DNA of 64,000 nt from UBA8190 sp003453695 (GTDB taxonomy: Bacteria; Actinomycetota; Acidimicrobiia; Acidimicrobiales; UBA8190). A program made the translations under genes and the position numbers. The first letter of the stretch is position 1, and each line of letters starts with the position of its first letter. The notes beneath the pieces are model-generated. The model was not told the origin of the DNA and did not search any database. It saw nothing but the letters and a program-made list of their open reading frames with translations. The DNA lies in NCBI GenBank assembly GCA_036796975.1, contig DAIRBY010000007.1, positions 1 to 64,000 of the forward strand, written 5' to 3'. Below are positions 42,248 to 50,463 of this stretch, in pieces.

Positions 42248-43186
42248 TCAGTCCTTCACCCGCAGCGACAGGCCCCGCTCGTCGAGGCGCTGGATCACCT
42301 CGTCGAGGGACTTCTGGCCGAAGTTGGTGATGGCGAGGAGGTCCTCGGGGGTGCGCTCCACCAGCTCGCCGATCGTGTTCACCTGGGCCCGCTTCAAGCA
42401 GTTGCGGGGACGCTCGGACAGGTCCAGGTCCTCGATGGGCAGGTCCAGGTCGGGCGAGCCGCTCGTCGAGGTGCCCACCTCACCCAGCTCGAGGCCGTGG
42501 GGCTCCTCCTCGAGCTCGGCCACCAGGCCCACCAGGGCCCGCAGGGTGTCGCCCGCCGAGGCCAGCGCCTCGCGGGGCGACAGCGAGCCGTCGGTCTCCA
42601 CGTCGAGCACGAGGCGGTCGAAGTCGGTGGACTGCTCCACCCGCACCGGCTCGATGGCGAAGGCCACCCGGCGCACGGGCGAGAAGATCGAGTCGACGGG
42701 GATGACCCCGATGGTGTTGGACCGCTTGTTGCGCTCGGCCGAGGCATAGCCGCGGCCGCGCTCCACGGTCACGTCCATGGCCAGACGGCCCTTCGAGTTG
42801 AGCGAGGCCAGGTGCAGCTCGGGGTTCAGCACCTCGACGTCGGAGGTGAGCTGCAGGTCGCCGGCGGTGACGTCGCCCGGGCCCCGCTTGTCCAGACGCA
42901 GCGTCACCGGCTCGTCGCTGTGGACCCGCAGGACGATGTCCTTCAGGTTCAGCATGATGTCGGTCACGTCCTCCTTCACCCCGGGCAGGGTGGTGAACTC
43001 GTGGAGGGCGTCGTCGAAGCGCACCTGGGTGACCGCAGCGCCGGGGATCGACGACAGCAGTGTCCGGCGCAGCGAGTTGCCGAGGGTGTGGCCGAATCCG
43101 GGCTCGAGGGGGCTGATGGCGAAGCGCTGCTGGTTCGCCTCCTCCTCGCCGATGGGCTCGACGGTGGGTCGCTGGATGATGAGCAT
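42248..43186 (-). CDS. rpoA: RNA polymerase alpha subunit
   Basis: Scaffolds RNA polymerase assembly (N-terminal domain) and contacts UP elements and activators (C-terminal domain). FAISPLEPGFGHTLGNSLRRTLLSSIPGAAVT and ERGRGYASAERNKR mark alpha-NTD; the CTD contains RPRNCLKRAQVNTIGELVERTPEDLLAITNFGQKSLDEV. 312 aa. It sits between rpsD and rplQ in the usual alpha operon. Confidence 0.98.
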   Translation of the reverse strand: MLIIQRPTVEPIGEEEANQQRFAISPLEPGFGHTLGNSLRRTLLSSIPGAAVTQVRFDDALHEFTTLPGVKEDVTDIMLNLKDIVLRVHSDEPVTLRLDKRGPGDVTAGDLQLTSDVEVLNPELHLASLNSKGRLAMDVTVERGRGYASAERNKRSNTIGVIPVDSIFSPVRRVAFAIEPVRVEQSTDFDRLVLDVETDGSLSPREALASAGDTLRALVGLVAELEEEPHGLELGEVGTSTSGSPDLDLPIEDLDLSERPRNCLKRAQVNTIGELVERTPEDLLAITNFGQKSLDEVIQRLDERGLSLRVKD

Positions 43187-43222
43187 GGGTTTGGGGCTCC
43201 TGCGCTGTGAGAGGTGCGGCGG

Positions 43223-43870
43223 TTACTTCGAGTAGAGCTCGACGATGAGCGACTCGCGCAGCGGCTCGTCGATGTGCTCGCGCTGGGGCAGCGAGGCCAC
43301 CCGCACCTGCATGCGGCCTTCGCCGGCCTCCAGCCACAAGGGGAGCTGGCGGTCGATGGTGTCGAGGTTGCGGCGGACGACGTACATCTCCCGGGAGGAG
43401 GGCTTCATGGACACCACGTCGCCCACCCGCACCCGGAAGCTCGGGATGGTGACCCGCTTGCCGTTCACCTGGACGTGGCCGTGGCGCACCAGCTGCCGGG
43501 CCTGGGCACGGCTGGCGCCCCAGGTGGCCCGGAAGGCGACGTTGTCCAGGCGCATCTCGAGCAGGCGCAGCAGGTTCTCGCCGGTGATGCCGGGCTGACG
43601 GTTGGCCTCGGCGTAGACGTTGCGGAACTGCCGCTCGAGCACGCCGTAGATGCGGCGTGCCTTCTGCTTCTCCCGCAGCTGGGCCAGGTACTCGGACCCC
43701 TGGCGCATGCGGTCGCGGCCGTGCTCCCCGGGGGGATAGGCCCGGCTGTGGCGGTCGGTGACCGCCTCGGAGACGGGGCACTTGAGCGAGTAGCACCGCT
43801 CGCCCTTCAGAAACAGCTTGGTCCGCTCGCGCCGGCACAGCCGGCACACGGGCCCGGTGTATCGCGCCAT
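43223..43870 (-). CDS. rpsD: 30S ribosomal protein S4 (zinc-type)
   Basis: Primary 16S-binding protein and mRNA-entry component. Cys9, Cys12, Cys26 and Cys31 form the zinc-binding C+ N-terminus. The S4 RNA-binding domain is RLDNVAFRATWGASRAQARQLVRHGHVQVNGKRV in the second half, and the C-terminal end is IVELYSK. 215 aa. In many bacteria S4 represses its own operon; no target site was recognised here. Confidence 0.97.
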   Translation of the reverse strand: MARYTGPVCRLCRRERTKLFLKGERCYSLKCPVSEAVTDRHSRAYPPGEHGRDRMRQGSEYLAQLREKQKARRIYGVLERQFRNVYAEANRQPGITGENLLRLLEMRLDNVAFRATWGASRAQARQLVRHGHVQVNGKRVTIPSFRVRVGDVVSMKPSSREMYVVRRNLDTIDRQLPLWLEAGEGRMQVRVASLPQREHIDEPLRESLIVELYSK

Positions 43871-43895
43871 GTCGTCGACCCCTACCTGCGCCCGC

Positions 43896-44300
43896 TCACA
43901 CCCGGCGCCGCTTCTTGGGGCGGCAGCCGTTGTGGGGGATGGGCGTCACGTCCTTGATGCCGGCCACCTCGATGCCGGTGGCGGCGAGAGAGCGGATGGC
44001 GGTCTCCCGGCCCGAGCCCGGGCCCCGCACCAGCACGTCCACCTTGCGCACCCCGTGCTCCATGGCACGCAGGGCGGCCTGTTCGGCGGCCAGCTGGGCG
44101 GCGAAGGGCGTGGACTTGCGCGAGCCCTTGAAGCCGACGTTGCCGGCCGAGGCCCACGACAGCACGTTGCCCTCGTGGTCGGTGATGGACACGATCGTGT
44201 TGTTGAACGAGCTCTTGATGTGGGCCACGCCGTAGGCGACGTTCTTCCGTTCGCGCTTTCGGGGCCGGCGGGCCTGGGCGGACTTCTTGGAGACCGGCAT
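43896..44300 (-). CDS. rpsK: 30S ribosomal protein S11
   Basis: Platform protein near the E site. NVAYGVAHIKSSFNNTIVSITD, SWASAGNVGFKGSRKSTPFAAQ and the C-terminal DVTPIPHNGCRPKKRRRV match the family. 134 aa. The ATG shares one base with the rpsM stop (TGATG). Confidence 0.98.
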   Translation of the reverse strand: MPVSKKSAQARRPRKRERKNVAYGVAHIKSSFNNTIVSITDHEGNVLSWASAGNVGFKGSRKSTPFAAQLAAEQAALRAMEHGVRKVDVLVRGPGSGRETAIRSLAATGIEVAGIKDVTPIPHNGCRPKKRRRV

Positions 44301-44680
44301 CAGTGCTTCCGGACCTTCTTCTTGCCGGCCACGGTCTTCTTGGGCCCCTTGCGGGTGCGGGCGTTGGTGTGGGTGCGCTGGCCGTGGACGGGCAGGCCCT
44401 TGCGGTGCCGTACCCCCTGGTAGCTGCCGATCTCCATCTTGCGCTTGATGTCCTGGGCGACGTCGCGGCGCAGGTCACCTTCCACCTTCAGGTTGGCGTC
44501 GATCCACGAGCGCAGCTTGGTGACCTCTTCGTCGGTGAGGTCTCGCACCCGGGTGTCGGGGTTGGTGCCGGTGGCGGCGATGGCGCGCTTGGCCAAGGTG
44601 GGGCCGACCCCGTAGATGTAGGTGAGCGAGACCTCCAGCCGCTTCTCGCGGGGGATGTCCACTCCGGCAATCCGTGCCAC
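44300..44680 (-). CDS. rpsM: 30S ribosomal protein S13
   Basis: Head protein contacting the large subunit and P-site tRNA. ARIAGVDIPREKRLEVSLTYIYGVGPTLAKRAI and the C-terminal GLPVHGQRTHTNARTRKGPKKTV are typical. 126 aa; overlaps rpsK by one base. Confidence 0.98.
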   Translation of the reverse strand: MARIAGVDIPREKRLEVSLTYIYGVGPTLAKRAIAATGTNPDTRVRDLTDEEVTKLRSWIDANLKVEGDLRRDVAQDIKRKMEIGSYQGVRHRKGLPVHGQRTHTNARTRKGPKKTVAGKKKVRKH

Positions 44681-44723
44681 GCCTGTGGTCCTTTCGTTCG
44701 CTTGTCAGCCGCCGTCGGGCCCG

Positions 44724-44837
44724 TCAGCCCTGGCGCTGCTTGTGGCGGGGGTTCTCGCAGATGACCATGACCACCCCGTGGCGGCGGATCACCTTGCACT
44801 TCTCGCACATCGGCTTGACGCTCGGTCGAACCTTCAT
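44724..44837 (-). CDS. rpmJ: 50S ribosomal protein L36 (zinc-type)
   Basis: A 37-aa zinc-ribbon protein: MKVRPSVKPMCEKCKVIRRH with Cys11, Cys14, Cys27 and His32 as ligands. The C+ form indicates that the zinc-dependent version is used. Located between infA and rpsM as expected. Confidence 0.97.
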   Translation of the reverse strand: MKVRPSVKPMCEKCKVIRRHGVVMVICENPRHKQRQG

Positions 44838-44854
44838 CGTCTCGTCCTTCGTCC

Positions 44855-45079
44855 CTACTTGTAGCGGTAGGTGATGCGCCCCCGGCTCAGGTCGTAGGGC
44901 GTGATCTCCACCTGCACCCGGTCGCCGGGGAGGATCCTGATCCGGTGCATCCGCATCTTCCCTGAGCTGTGGGCCAGCACCTTGTGGCCGTTCTCCAGCT
45001 CGACTCGGAACATGGCGTTGGGAAGCGGCTCGACAACCGTCCCTTCGAGCACGATCGCATCCTCTTTCGGTTTGGGCAG
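44855..45079 (-). CDS. infA: Translation initiation factor IF-1, apparent CTG start
   Basis: An S1-like OB fold of 74 aa: VEPLPNAMFRVELENGHKVL, AHSSGKMRMHRIRILPGDRV and the end PYDLSRGRITYRYK are near-invariant IF-1 features. The frame has no ATG, GTG or TTG at the expected N-terminus; the codon in place of Met is CTG (LPKPKEDAIVLEG), with a consensus AGGAGG six bases upstream. A GTG at 45052 would shorten it by nine residues. The CTG is preferred on ribosome site and length. About 255 bases without a gene precede it, including an isolated TATGCT near 45250 on the - strand. Confidence 0.93.
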   Translation of the reverse strand: MPKPKEDAIVLEGTVVEPLPNAMFRVELENGHKVLAHSSGKMRMHRIRILPGDRVQVEITPYDLSRGRITYRYK

Positions 45080-45334
45080 GTGACTCCTCCTCGTCGTGGT
45101 TCTGTACCGGGCACAGCTGGTCGGGGCACCAGAAGGTCCCGGGTCCGCCCATGGCCGAGCCGAAGATCCCGGCCGGACGTGCACTGGGCCGCCGGGACCG
45201 AGGTCAGGGGGCAAAATTGCCACCCAATCCGGGCCGACGGGCCGACCTACGAGCATAGCGCCTGGTCCACAGGCAGGCCACGGCGCTGGGCCCGCCCCGG
45301 CAGCCCCCGGCAGGCGCCCGGCGCCACCAGGCCG

Positions 45335-46075
45335 CTAGGGCAGGGTCAGGACCTCGGGGCCGTCCTCGGTCACGGCGATGGTGTGCTCGAAGTGGGCCGA
45401 CAGGGACCCGTCGGCGGTGACCACGCTCCAGCCGTCCTCGAGCAGGCGGGTGGCCGGGGACCCGGCGTTCACCATGGGCTCCACGGCGAAGACCATGCCC
45501 GCCTTGAGCACGGGGCCGCCCGTGCCGGGCCAGTAGTTCGGCACCTGGGGCTCCTCGTGCATGGCGGTGCCGATGGCATGTCCCACGTACTCCCGCACCA
45601 CCGAGTAGCCGGCCGCCTCCGCCACCTGCTGGACGGCCCGGCCCACCTCGTGCAGCCGCTGTCCGGGGCGGAGCTGGTCGATGCCCGCCCACAGCGACTC
45701 CTCGGTCACCTTGACGAGCCGGGTGGCCTCGGCGCCGGCCTGGCCGATGGCCATGGTGAAGGCGGCGTCGCCGTGGTAGCCCTCGATGATGGCCCCGCAG
45801 TCGATCGAGAGCAGGTCGCCCTCGGCCAGCACGTAGGGACCGGGGATGCCGTGCACGATCATGTCGTTGGGGGACGTGCAGATCACCGCCGGGAAGCCTC
45901 GGTAGTTGAGGAAGTTGGACCGGGCCCCGCGGCGCTCGAGGACCTCCCGGGCCACGGCGTCGAGCTGGGCGGTGGTGACCCCGGGCTTGGCGGCGGCGCG
46001 GGTGGCCTCGTGCATCTCGGCCACCACCCGGCCCGCCCGGCGCATCTTGGCGATCTCCTCGGCGGTGCGCCTCAT
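45335..46075 (-). CDS. map: Type I methionine aminopeptidase
   Basis: Removes N-terminal Met from new proteins. Metal ligands are seen in LLSIDCGAIIEGYHGDAAFT (two Asp), EYVGHAIGTAMHEEP (His) and GMVFAVEPMVNAG plus the closing FEHTIAVTEDGPEVLT (Glu). 246 aa, no zinc-finger extension (type Ia/short form). Its ATG is the last of four ATGs spaced 17 bases apart in a tandem repeat following adk. Confidence 0.97.
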   Translation of the reverse strand: MRRTAEEIAKMRRAGRVVAEMHEATRAAAKPGVTTAQLDAVAREVLERRGARSNFLNYRGFPAVICTSPNDMIVHGIPGPYVLAEGDLLSIDCGAIIEGYHGDAAFTMAIGQAGAEATRLVKVTEESLWAGIDQLRPGQRLHEVGRAVQQVAEAAGYSVVREYVGHAIGTAMHEEPQVPNYWPGTGGPVLKAGMVFAVEPMVNAGSPATRLLEDGWSVVTADGSLSAHFEHTIAVTEDGPEVLTLP

Positions 46076-46130
46076 CGGCTCGGGCCCCTCATCGGCTCGG
46101 GCCCCTCATCGGCTCGGGCCCCTCATCGGC
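46073..46130 (-). repeat. 17-bp tandem repeat chaining adk to map through three mini-ORFs
   Basis: Three perfect copies of the + strand unit CATCGGCTCGGGCCCCT (46073-46123) plus a partial fourth. Read on the - strand, ATGs occur at 46126, 46109, 46092 and 46075. Each of the first three opens ATG AGG GGC CCG AGC CGA TGA (MRGPSR) and its stop overlaps the next ATG by ATGA. The first ATG overlaps the adk stop the same way, and the last is the map start. Each unit carries a GAGGGG that could serve as a ribosome site. Confidence 0.92.
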
Positions 46131-46797
46131 GTCCCCATCGGCCGCGGCGGTCCTCCACGGCCCTGATGATGCGGCGAAGCACGGTGTCGGGGGCGCCCAC
46201 CCCGTTCACCTTGGTGAGCTGGCTCCGCTTCTCGTAGAACTCGATGAGCGGCGCCGTCTGCCGCTCGTAGAGCTCGAGACGGCGGCGGATGGACTCCTCC
46301 TTGTCGTCGTCGCGCTGGACGACCTCGCCGCCGCACACGTCGCAGGTCCAGTTGACCCGGGGAGGGGCGGCCACCGAGTAGTTGGCCCCGCAGTCGGCAC
46401 ACACCCGCCGGGCGGCGAGGCGACGCAGGACCTGGGAGGTGGGGACCTCGATGTCAGCGGTGAGGTCGATGTCGCCGGGGGCGAGCAAGGCCGCCAGCGA
46501 CTCGGCTTGCTGCAGGGTCCGGGGGCAGCCGTCCAGGATGAAGCCCCGGGCCCGGGCGTCGGGCTCGGCCAGGCGCTCGGCCACCATCTCCATGATGAGG
46601 TCGTCGCCCAGAAGCTCGCCGGACTCCATGGTCTCCTTGACCTTGGCACCCAGCTCGGAGCCGCTCTTCACCGCCCCGCGCAGCATGTCCCCGGTGGAGA
46701 TGTGCGGCACGACGTAGTGGTGCGACAGCCGCACGCACTGTGTCCCCTTGCCGGCGCCCTGTTTGCCGAGCACCACGAGCCTGATCCCTGGAACCAC
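46123..46797 (-). CDS. adk: Adenylate kinase (zinc-type LID)
   Basis: Balances ATP, ADP and AMP. The P-loop is GKQGAGKGTQ (residues 11-20; most relatives have a Pro in it), AMP site STGDMLR, and GFILDGCPRTLQQAE. The LID has Cys133, Cys136, Cys152 and Cys155 in C-x2-C pairs, a structural zinc site. 224 aa, GTG start 6 bases after secY. Its stop opens the 17-bp repeat chain leading to map. Confidence 0.97.
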   Translation of the reverse strand: MVPGIRLVVLGKQGAGKGTQCVRLSHHYVVPHISTGDMLRGAVKSGSELGAKVKETMESGELLGDDLIMEMVAERLAEPDARARGFILDGCPRTLQQAESLAALLAPGDIDLTADIEVPTSQVLRRLAARRVCADCGANYSVAAPPRVNWTCDVCGGEVVQRDDDKEESIRRRLELYERQTAPLIEFYEKRSQLTKVNGVGAPDTVLRRIIRAVEDRRGRWGRR

Positions 46798-46803
46798 GAG
46801 GCG

Positions 46804-48096
46804 CTACTTGAGGAAGCCCTCGTAGTTCCGCATCATGAGCTGGCTGTCGATCTGCCTCATGGTCTCGAGCGACACACCCACGGCGATGAGCAAGGTGGTG
46901 CCGTAGAAGGGGTAGCCAGTCACGTGCCACAGGGCGAGCAACGCCGATGGCACGACCGCCACGACGGCGAGGTAGAAGCCGCCGGGCACGGTGATGCGGT
47001 TGAGGATGCGGGCGAGGTACCGCTCGGTGGGCGGACCGGGACGGATGCCCGGGATGTAGCCGCCCTGCTTCCTGATGATGTCGGCCTGCTGGTGGGGGTC
47101 GAAGGCCACGTAGACGTAGAAGAAGGTGAAGAGGAAGATGAGCACCCCGTACACGAGCACGTACACCAGGCTCGTGGGGGTGATGTGGTTGTTGACGAAG
47201 GTGCGGAACGCCGTGGACGGGACGATGTTGGCCAGCAGCACCGGGATGTACAGCAGCGAACTGGCGAAGATGATGGGGATCACCCCGGACTGGTTGACCT
47301 TCAAGGGGATGTAGGTGGACGAGCCGCCGTACATTCGCCGGCCCACCACCCGTTTGGCGAAGGTCACCGGGATGCGGCGCTGGCCCTGCTCCATGAACAC
47401 CACGATCACGAGCAGCACCAGGGTGAGGGCCACCATGATGCTGAACTTGAGCCGTCCCCCCTGGGCCAGCACCGCCCCGTATCCGGCCGGCACACCGGCC
47501 ACCACGTTGGCGAAGATGAGGATGGACATGCCGTTGCCCACCCCCCGCTGGGTGATGTTCTCACCGAGCCACATGACCATGGCGGTGCCGGCGGTGAGGG
47601 TGAGCACGATGAAGGCGGCCTTGTAGATAGTGAAGTTGGGGATGAGGTCGATGTTGCTCTGGTTGCCCAGCAACCCGCTCGCCCCGGTGTGGAACACGTA
47701 GACCAGGCCCGAGGACTGCAAGAGCGCCAACCCGATGGTGAGGTACCGGGTGGTCTGGGTGAGCTTCTTCTGACCCACCGCCCCCTGGTCGCGCCATTCC
47801 TCGAGTTTGGGGATCACCGTCGACAGCAGCTGGATGATGATCGAGCTCGTGATGTAGGGCATGATCCCGAGCCCGAAGATGGCCATGCGCAGCAGGCCGC
47901 CACCCGAGAACAGGTTGAGGAACCCGAGGATGCCGGCCGACTTGGCCTGGTTCTCGAGCGCCTGGACCTGGGAGATCGAGATGTAGGGCGTGATGACGTT
48001 GGCGCCCAGCTGGTACAGGCCGATGACGCCTAGGGTGAAGACGACCTTGTTGCGGAGGTCAGGAACCTTGAAGATGTTCTTGAGGCTCGAGAGCAA
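46804..48096 (-). CDS. secY: Protein translocase subunit SecY
   Basis: Channel of the Sec translocon with ten predicted membrane helices. FTLGVIGLYQLGANVITPYI, PYITSSIIIQLLSTVIPKLEEW (plug/TM2 region), GVGNGMSILIFANVVAGVP and GGYIPGIRPGPPTERYL are family marks. A TTG at 48096 (LLSSLKNIFKVPDLRNKVV) is preferred because GGGAGGAG lies five bases upstream; the GTG at 48111 is inside that ribosome site. 430 aa. Confidence 0.97.
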   Translation of the reverse strand: MLSSLKNIFKVPDLRNKVVFTLGVIGLYQLGANVITPYISISQVQALENQAKSAGILGFLNLFSGGGLLRMAIFGLGIMPYITSSIIIQLLSTVIPKLEEWRDQGAVGQKKLTQTTRYLTIGLALLQSSGLVYVFHTGASGLLGNQSNIDLIPNFTIYKAAFIVLTLTAGTAMVMWLGENITQRGVGNGMSILIFANVVAGVPAGYGAVLAQGGRLKFSIMVALTLVLLVIVVFMEQGQRRIPVTFAKRVVGRRMYGGSSTYIPLKVNQSGVIPIIFASSLLYIPVLLANIVPSTAFRTFVNNHITPTSLVYVLVYGVLIFLFTFFYVYVAFDPHQQADIIRKQGGYIPGIRPGPPTERYLARILNRITVPGGFYLAVVAVVPSALLALWHVTGYPFYGTTLLIAVGVSLETMRQIDSQLMMRNYEGFLK

Positions 48097-48165
48097 CGTC
48101 GCTCCTCCCACGTGCTCCGGATCCGGAGCGCAGCGACCGGTGTCCGGAGACCCGGAGCAGAAAGG

Positions 48166-48654
48166 CTAGCGGTTGGTGAGCGCGTTCCCCCGCGCTGGTG
48201 GACGGCCGTGGCCGAAGGGCATGGGCAACAGCTCGACACTGCCGCCGGCCCCTTCGACGGCGGCCCGCGCCGAGGCCGACACGGCGTGCACCTTCACGGT
48301 CACGGCCCGGTGCAACTCCCCTCGTCCGAGCACCTTGACCAGCGCACCCTTGCGCACCAGCCCGGCCTCGCGGAGCACCTGCGGATCGACGATGTCGGCG
48401 CCGAGTGCCTCCAGGGTGTCCAGGTTCACAGCCGCGTAGGACACCCGGAAGGGGTTGCGGAAGCCCTTCAGCTTGGGGATGCGCTGGGCCAGCGGCAGCT
48501 GCCCGCCCTCGAAGCCGAGGGGGATGGTGTCGCGGGCGCCCTGGCCCTTGGTGCCGCGGCCGGCCGTCTTGCCGCCCTTGCCGGCGATGCCGCGCCCCAC
48601 CCGGCGCCGGGCGCGGTGCGCCCCGGCCGGGGGGCGGAGGTCGTGCAGCTTCAT
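48166..48654 (-). CDS. rplO: 50S ribosomal protein L15
   Basis: Late-assembly large-subunit protein. MKLHDLRPPAGAHRARRRVGRGIAGKGGKTAGRGTKGQGAR and the C-terminal domain VKVHAVSASARAAVEGAGGSVEL are typical. 162 aa. ATG overlaps the rpmD stop (ATGA). Confidence 0.97.
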   Translation of the reverse strand: MKLHDLRPPAGAHRARRRVGRGIAGKGGKTAGRGTKGQGARDTIPLGFEGGQLPLAQRIPKLKGFRNPFRVSYAAVNLDTLEALGADIVDPQVLREAGLVRKGALVKVLGRGELHRAVTVKVHAVSASARAAVEGAGGSVELLPMPFGHGRPPARGNALTNR

Positions 48655-48986
48655 GGCGTGTCCTCTCGGGTCGTCCCGCCCGGTGTGGTGGCGCGCCTCT
48701 CGGCGGCGCGGTGGGTGGCCCGCACCGCCTCGATCTTCTCCCGCTCCGAGGCGAGCTCCTCGGCGCTGGCCTCGGTCACCTCGACCAGGTGCGGAACCCG
48801 GGCGATCATGCCCCGCACGTCGGGGCGGTCGGGCAGCACCCGCGACCGGCCCACCCCCCGCAGGCCGAGGGCCCGCAGGGTGCCGCGGTGCTTGGGCTTG
48901 GTGGACGCCGACGACCGGACCTGGGTGACGCGCAGGGCCGCCTGGGCGTCCGCCGAGGCGCCGGAGCGCGAGCGGGCCGGGGTCAC
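48651..48986 (-). CDS. rpmD: 50S ribosomal protein L30 with extensions
   Basis: The L30 core (LRVTQVRSSASTKPKHRGTLRALGLRGVGRSRVLPDRPDVRGMIARVPHLVEV) occupies about residues 18-72. The protein is 111 aa against about 60 in most bacteria, with a basic N-terminal and a charged C-terminal extension (EREKIEAVRATHRAAERRATT). GTG start in a GTGA overlap with rpsE. Confidence 0.93.
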   Translation of the reverse strand: MTPARSRSGASADAQAALRVTQVRSSASTKPKHRGTLRALGLRGVGRSRVLPDRPDVRGMIARVPHLVEVTEASAEELASEREKIEAVRATHRAAERRATTPGGTTREDTP

Positions 48987-49537
48987 GAGCCGACGTCCTG
49001 GAACAGATCAGCGGCGCGCTGGCGCTCGCGATAGGCGCGCAGCACGCCCTTGGGCACGAGCTCGTCGGCGGGCAGCCCCCGCAGCCGGGCCACGTCCTCG
49101 GGACGGCGGAGGTCCCGCAGCCCGGCGATGGTGGCATGGGCCACGTTGATGCCGTTGGAGGAGCCCAGCGACTTGCACAGGATGTCCTGGATGCCGGCCA
49201 TCTCGAGGATGGCACGGGCGGCGCCGCCGGCGATCACCCCGGTACCGGGGGCGGCCGGCTTGAGCATGACGCGCCCGGCGCCGGCCTCACCGATGATGGG
49301 GTGGGTGATGGTCGTCCCGGCCAGCGGCACGTCGAACATGTTCTTGCGCGCCTCTTCGATGCCCTTCTGCACGGCGAGCCCGGCCTCCTTGGCCTTGCCG
49401 TAGCCGAGGCCCACCCGGCCGTTGCCGTCGCCCACCACCATGAGGGCGGTGAAGGAGAAGCGCCGGCCGCCCTTCACGACCTTGGCCACCCGGTTGACCC
49501 GGATGGTGCGCTCTTCGAACTGTCCTTCGAGCACCAT
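48983..49537 (-). CDS. rpsE: 30S ribosomal protein S5
   Basis: Decoding-fidelity protein of the small-subunit shoulder. RTIRVNRVAKVVKGGRRFSFTALMVVGDGNGRVGLGYGKAKE is the double-stranded-RNA-binding domain; GTGVIAGGAARAILEMAGIQDILCKSLGSSN follows. 184 aa. TGATG overlap with rplR. Confidence 0.97.
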   Translation of the reverse strand: MVLEGQFEERTIRVNRVAKVVKGGRRFSFTALMVVGDGNGRVGLGYGKAKEAGLAVQKGIEEARKNMFDVPLAGTTITHPIIGEAGAGRVMLKPAAPGTGVIAGGAARAILEMAGIQDILCKSLGSSNGINVAHATIAGLRDLRRPEDVARLRGLPADELVPKGVLRAYRERQRAADLFQDVGS

Positions 49538-49902
49538 CAGAACTCCAGTCCTGCCTGGCGGGCGGCATCGGCCAGGGCGGCGACCCGCCCGTGGTACCGG
49601 TTGCCGCCGCGGTCGAATACGACGCGGGCCACCCCTGCCGCCTTGGCCCGCTCGGCCACGAGGCGTCCCACCGCCGCCGCCTGCTCCACCTTGGTGCCGG
49701 ACCCGGCGCGCAGCGTCGGCTCGACGGTGGTGGCCTGGGCCAGGGTGCGGCCGGCCACGTCGTCGATGACCTGGGCGGAGATGTGGCGGGTGGAGCGGGA
49801 CACGGCGAGGCGGGGCCGGTCGGCACTGCCGCTCACGTGCTTGCGCACCCGGGCGTGACGACGGAGGCGCAGGCTGCGCTTCTTGGCTGCGGTGATGGTC
49901 AT
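49537..49902 (-). CDS. rplR: 50S ribosomal protein L18
   Basis: 5S rRNA-binding protein: RRHARVRKHVSGSADRPRLAVSRSTRHISAQVIDD and the end FDRGGNRYHGRVAALADAARQAGLEF match the family. 121 aa; 2 bases after rplF. Confidence 0.97.
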   Translation of the reverse strand: MTITAAKKRSLRLRRHARVRKHVSGSADRPRLAVSRSTRHISAQVIDDVAGRTLAQATTVEPTLRAGSGTKVEQAAAVGRLVAERAKAAGVARVVFDRGGNRYHGRVAALADAARQAGLEF

Positions 49903-49904
49903 GG

Positions 49905-50444
49905 CTACTTGGCCGCCTTGCCGGCCTTGCGCAGGACGCGCTCGCCGGCGTAGCGCACGCCCTTGCCCTTGTAGGGCTCGGGCTTGCGGATCTTGCGGAT
50001 GTCGGCCGCCACCTGGCCCACCTTCTCCTTGTCGATGCCCCGCACCACGATGCGGGTGGGCACCGGCACCTCGAAGGTGACACCCTCGGGCGCGTCCACC
50101 ATGACGGGATGCGAGAAGCCGAGAGCCAGCTCGAGGGCGCCGGGGCCCCGGGCCTGGGCCCGGTATCCCACACCCACGATCTCGAGCTCCTTGGAGAAGC
50201 CCGCCGTCACCCCGGTCACCATGTTGGCCAGCAGCGAACGGGTGAGGCCGTGCAGCGCCCGGTTGTGGCGCTCGTCGTCGGGGCGCTCCACGAGCAGGGT
50301 GGAGTCCTCCTGGCGCACGGTGATCGGTGCGGGAAGCGAGCGCGCCAGGCTGCCCTGCGGCCCGGTCACGGTGACCGTGCCGCCGGCGATGTCGACCGTC
50401 ACCCCGCTGGGCACGGCGATGGGCGAACGTCCCACTCTCGACAT
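49905..50444 (-). CDS. rplF: 50S ribosomal protein L6
   Basis: Two-domain protein near the factor-binding site: SRVGRSPIAVPSGVTVDIAGGTVTVTGPQGSL at the start and GYRAQARGPGALELALGFSHPV, then RKPEPYKGKGVRYAGERVLRKAGKAAK at the end. 179 aa, normal. Confidence 0.97.
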   Translation of the reverse strand: MSRVGRSPIAVPSGVTVDIAGGTVTVTGPQGSLARSLPAPITVRQEDSTLLVERPDDERHNRALHGLTRSLLANMVTGVTAGFSKELEIVGVGYRAQARGPGALELALGFSHPVMVDAPEGVTFEVPVPTRIVVRGIDKEKVGQVAADIRKIRKPEPYKGKGVRYAGERVLRKAGKAAK

Positions 50445-50463
50445 GACTGCTCAGCTCCCCTGC

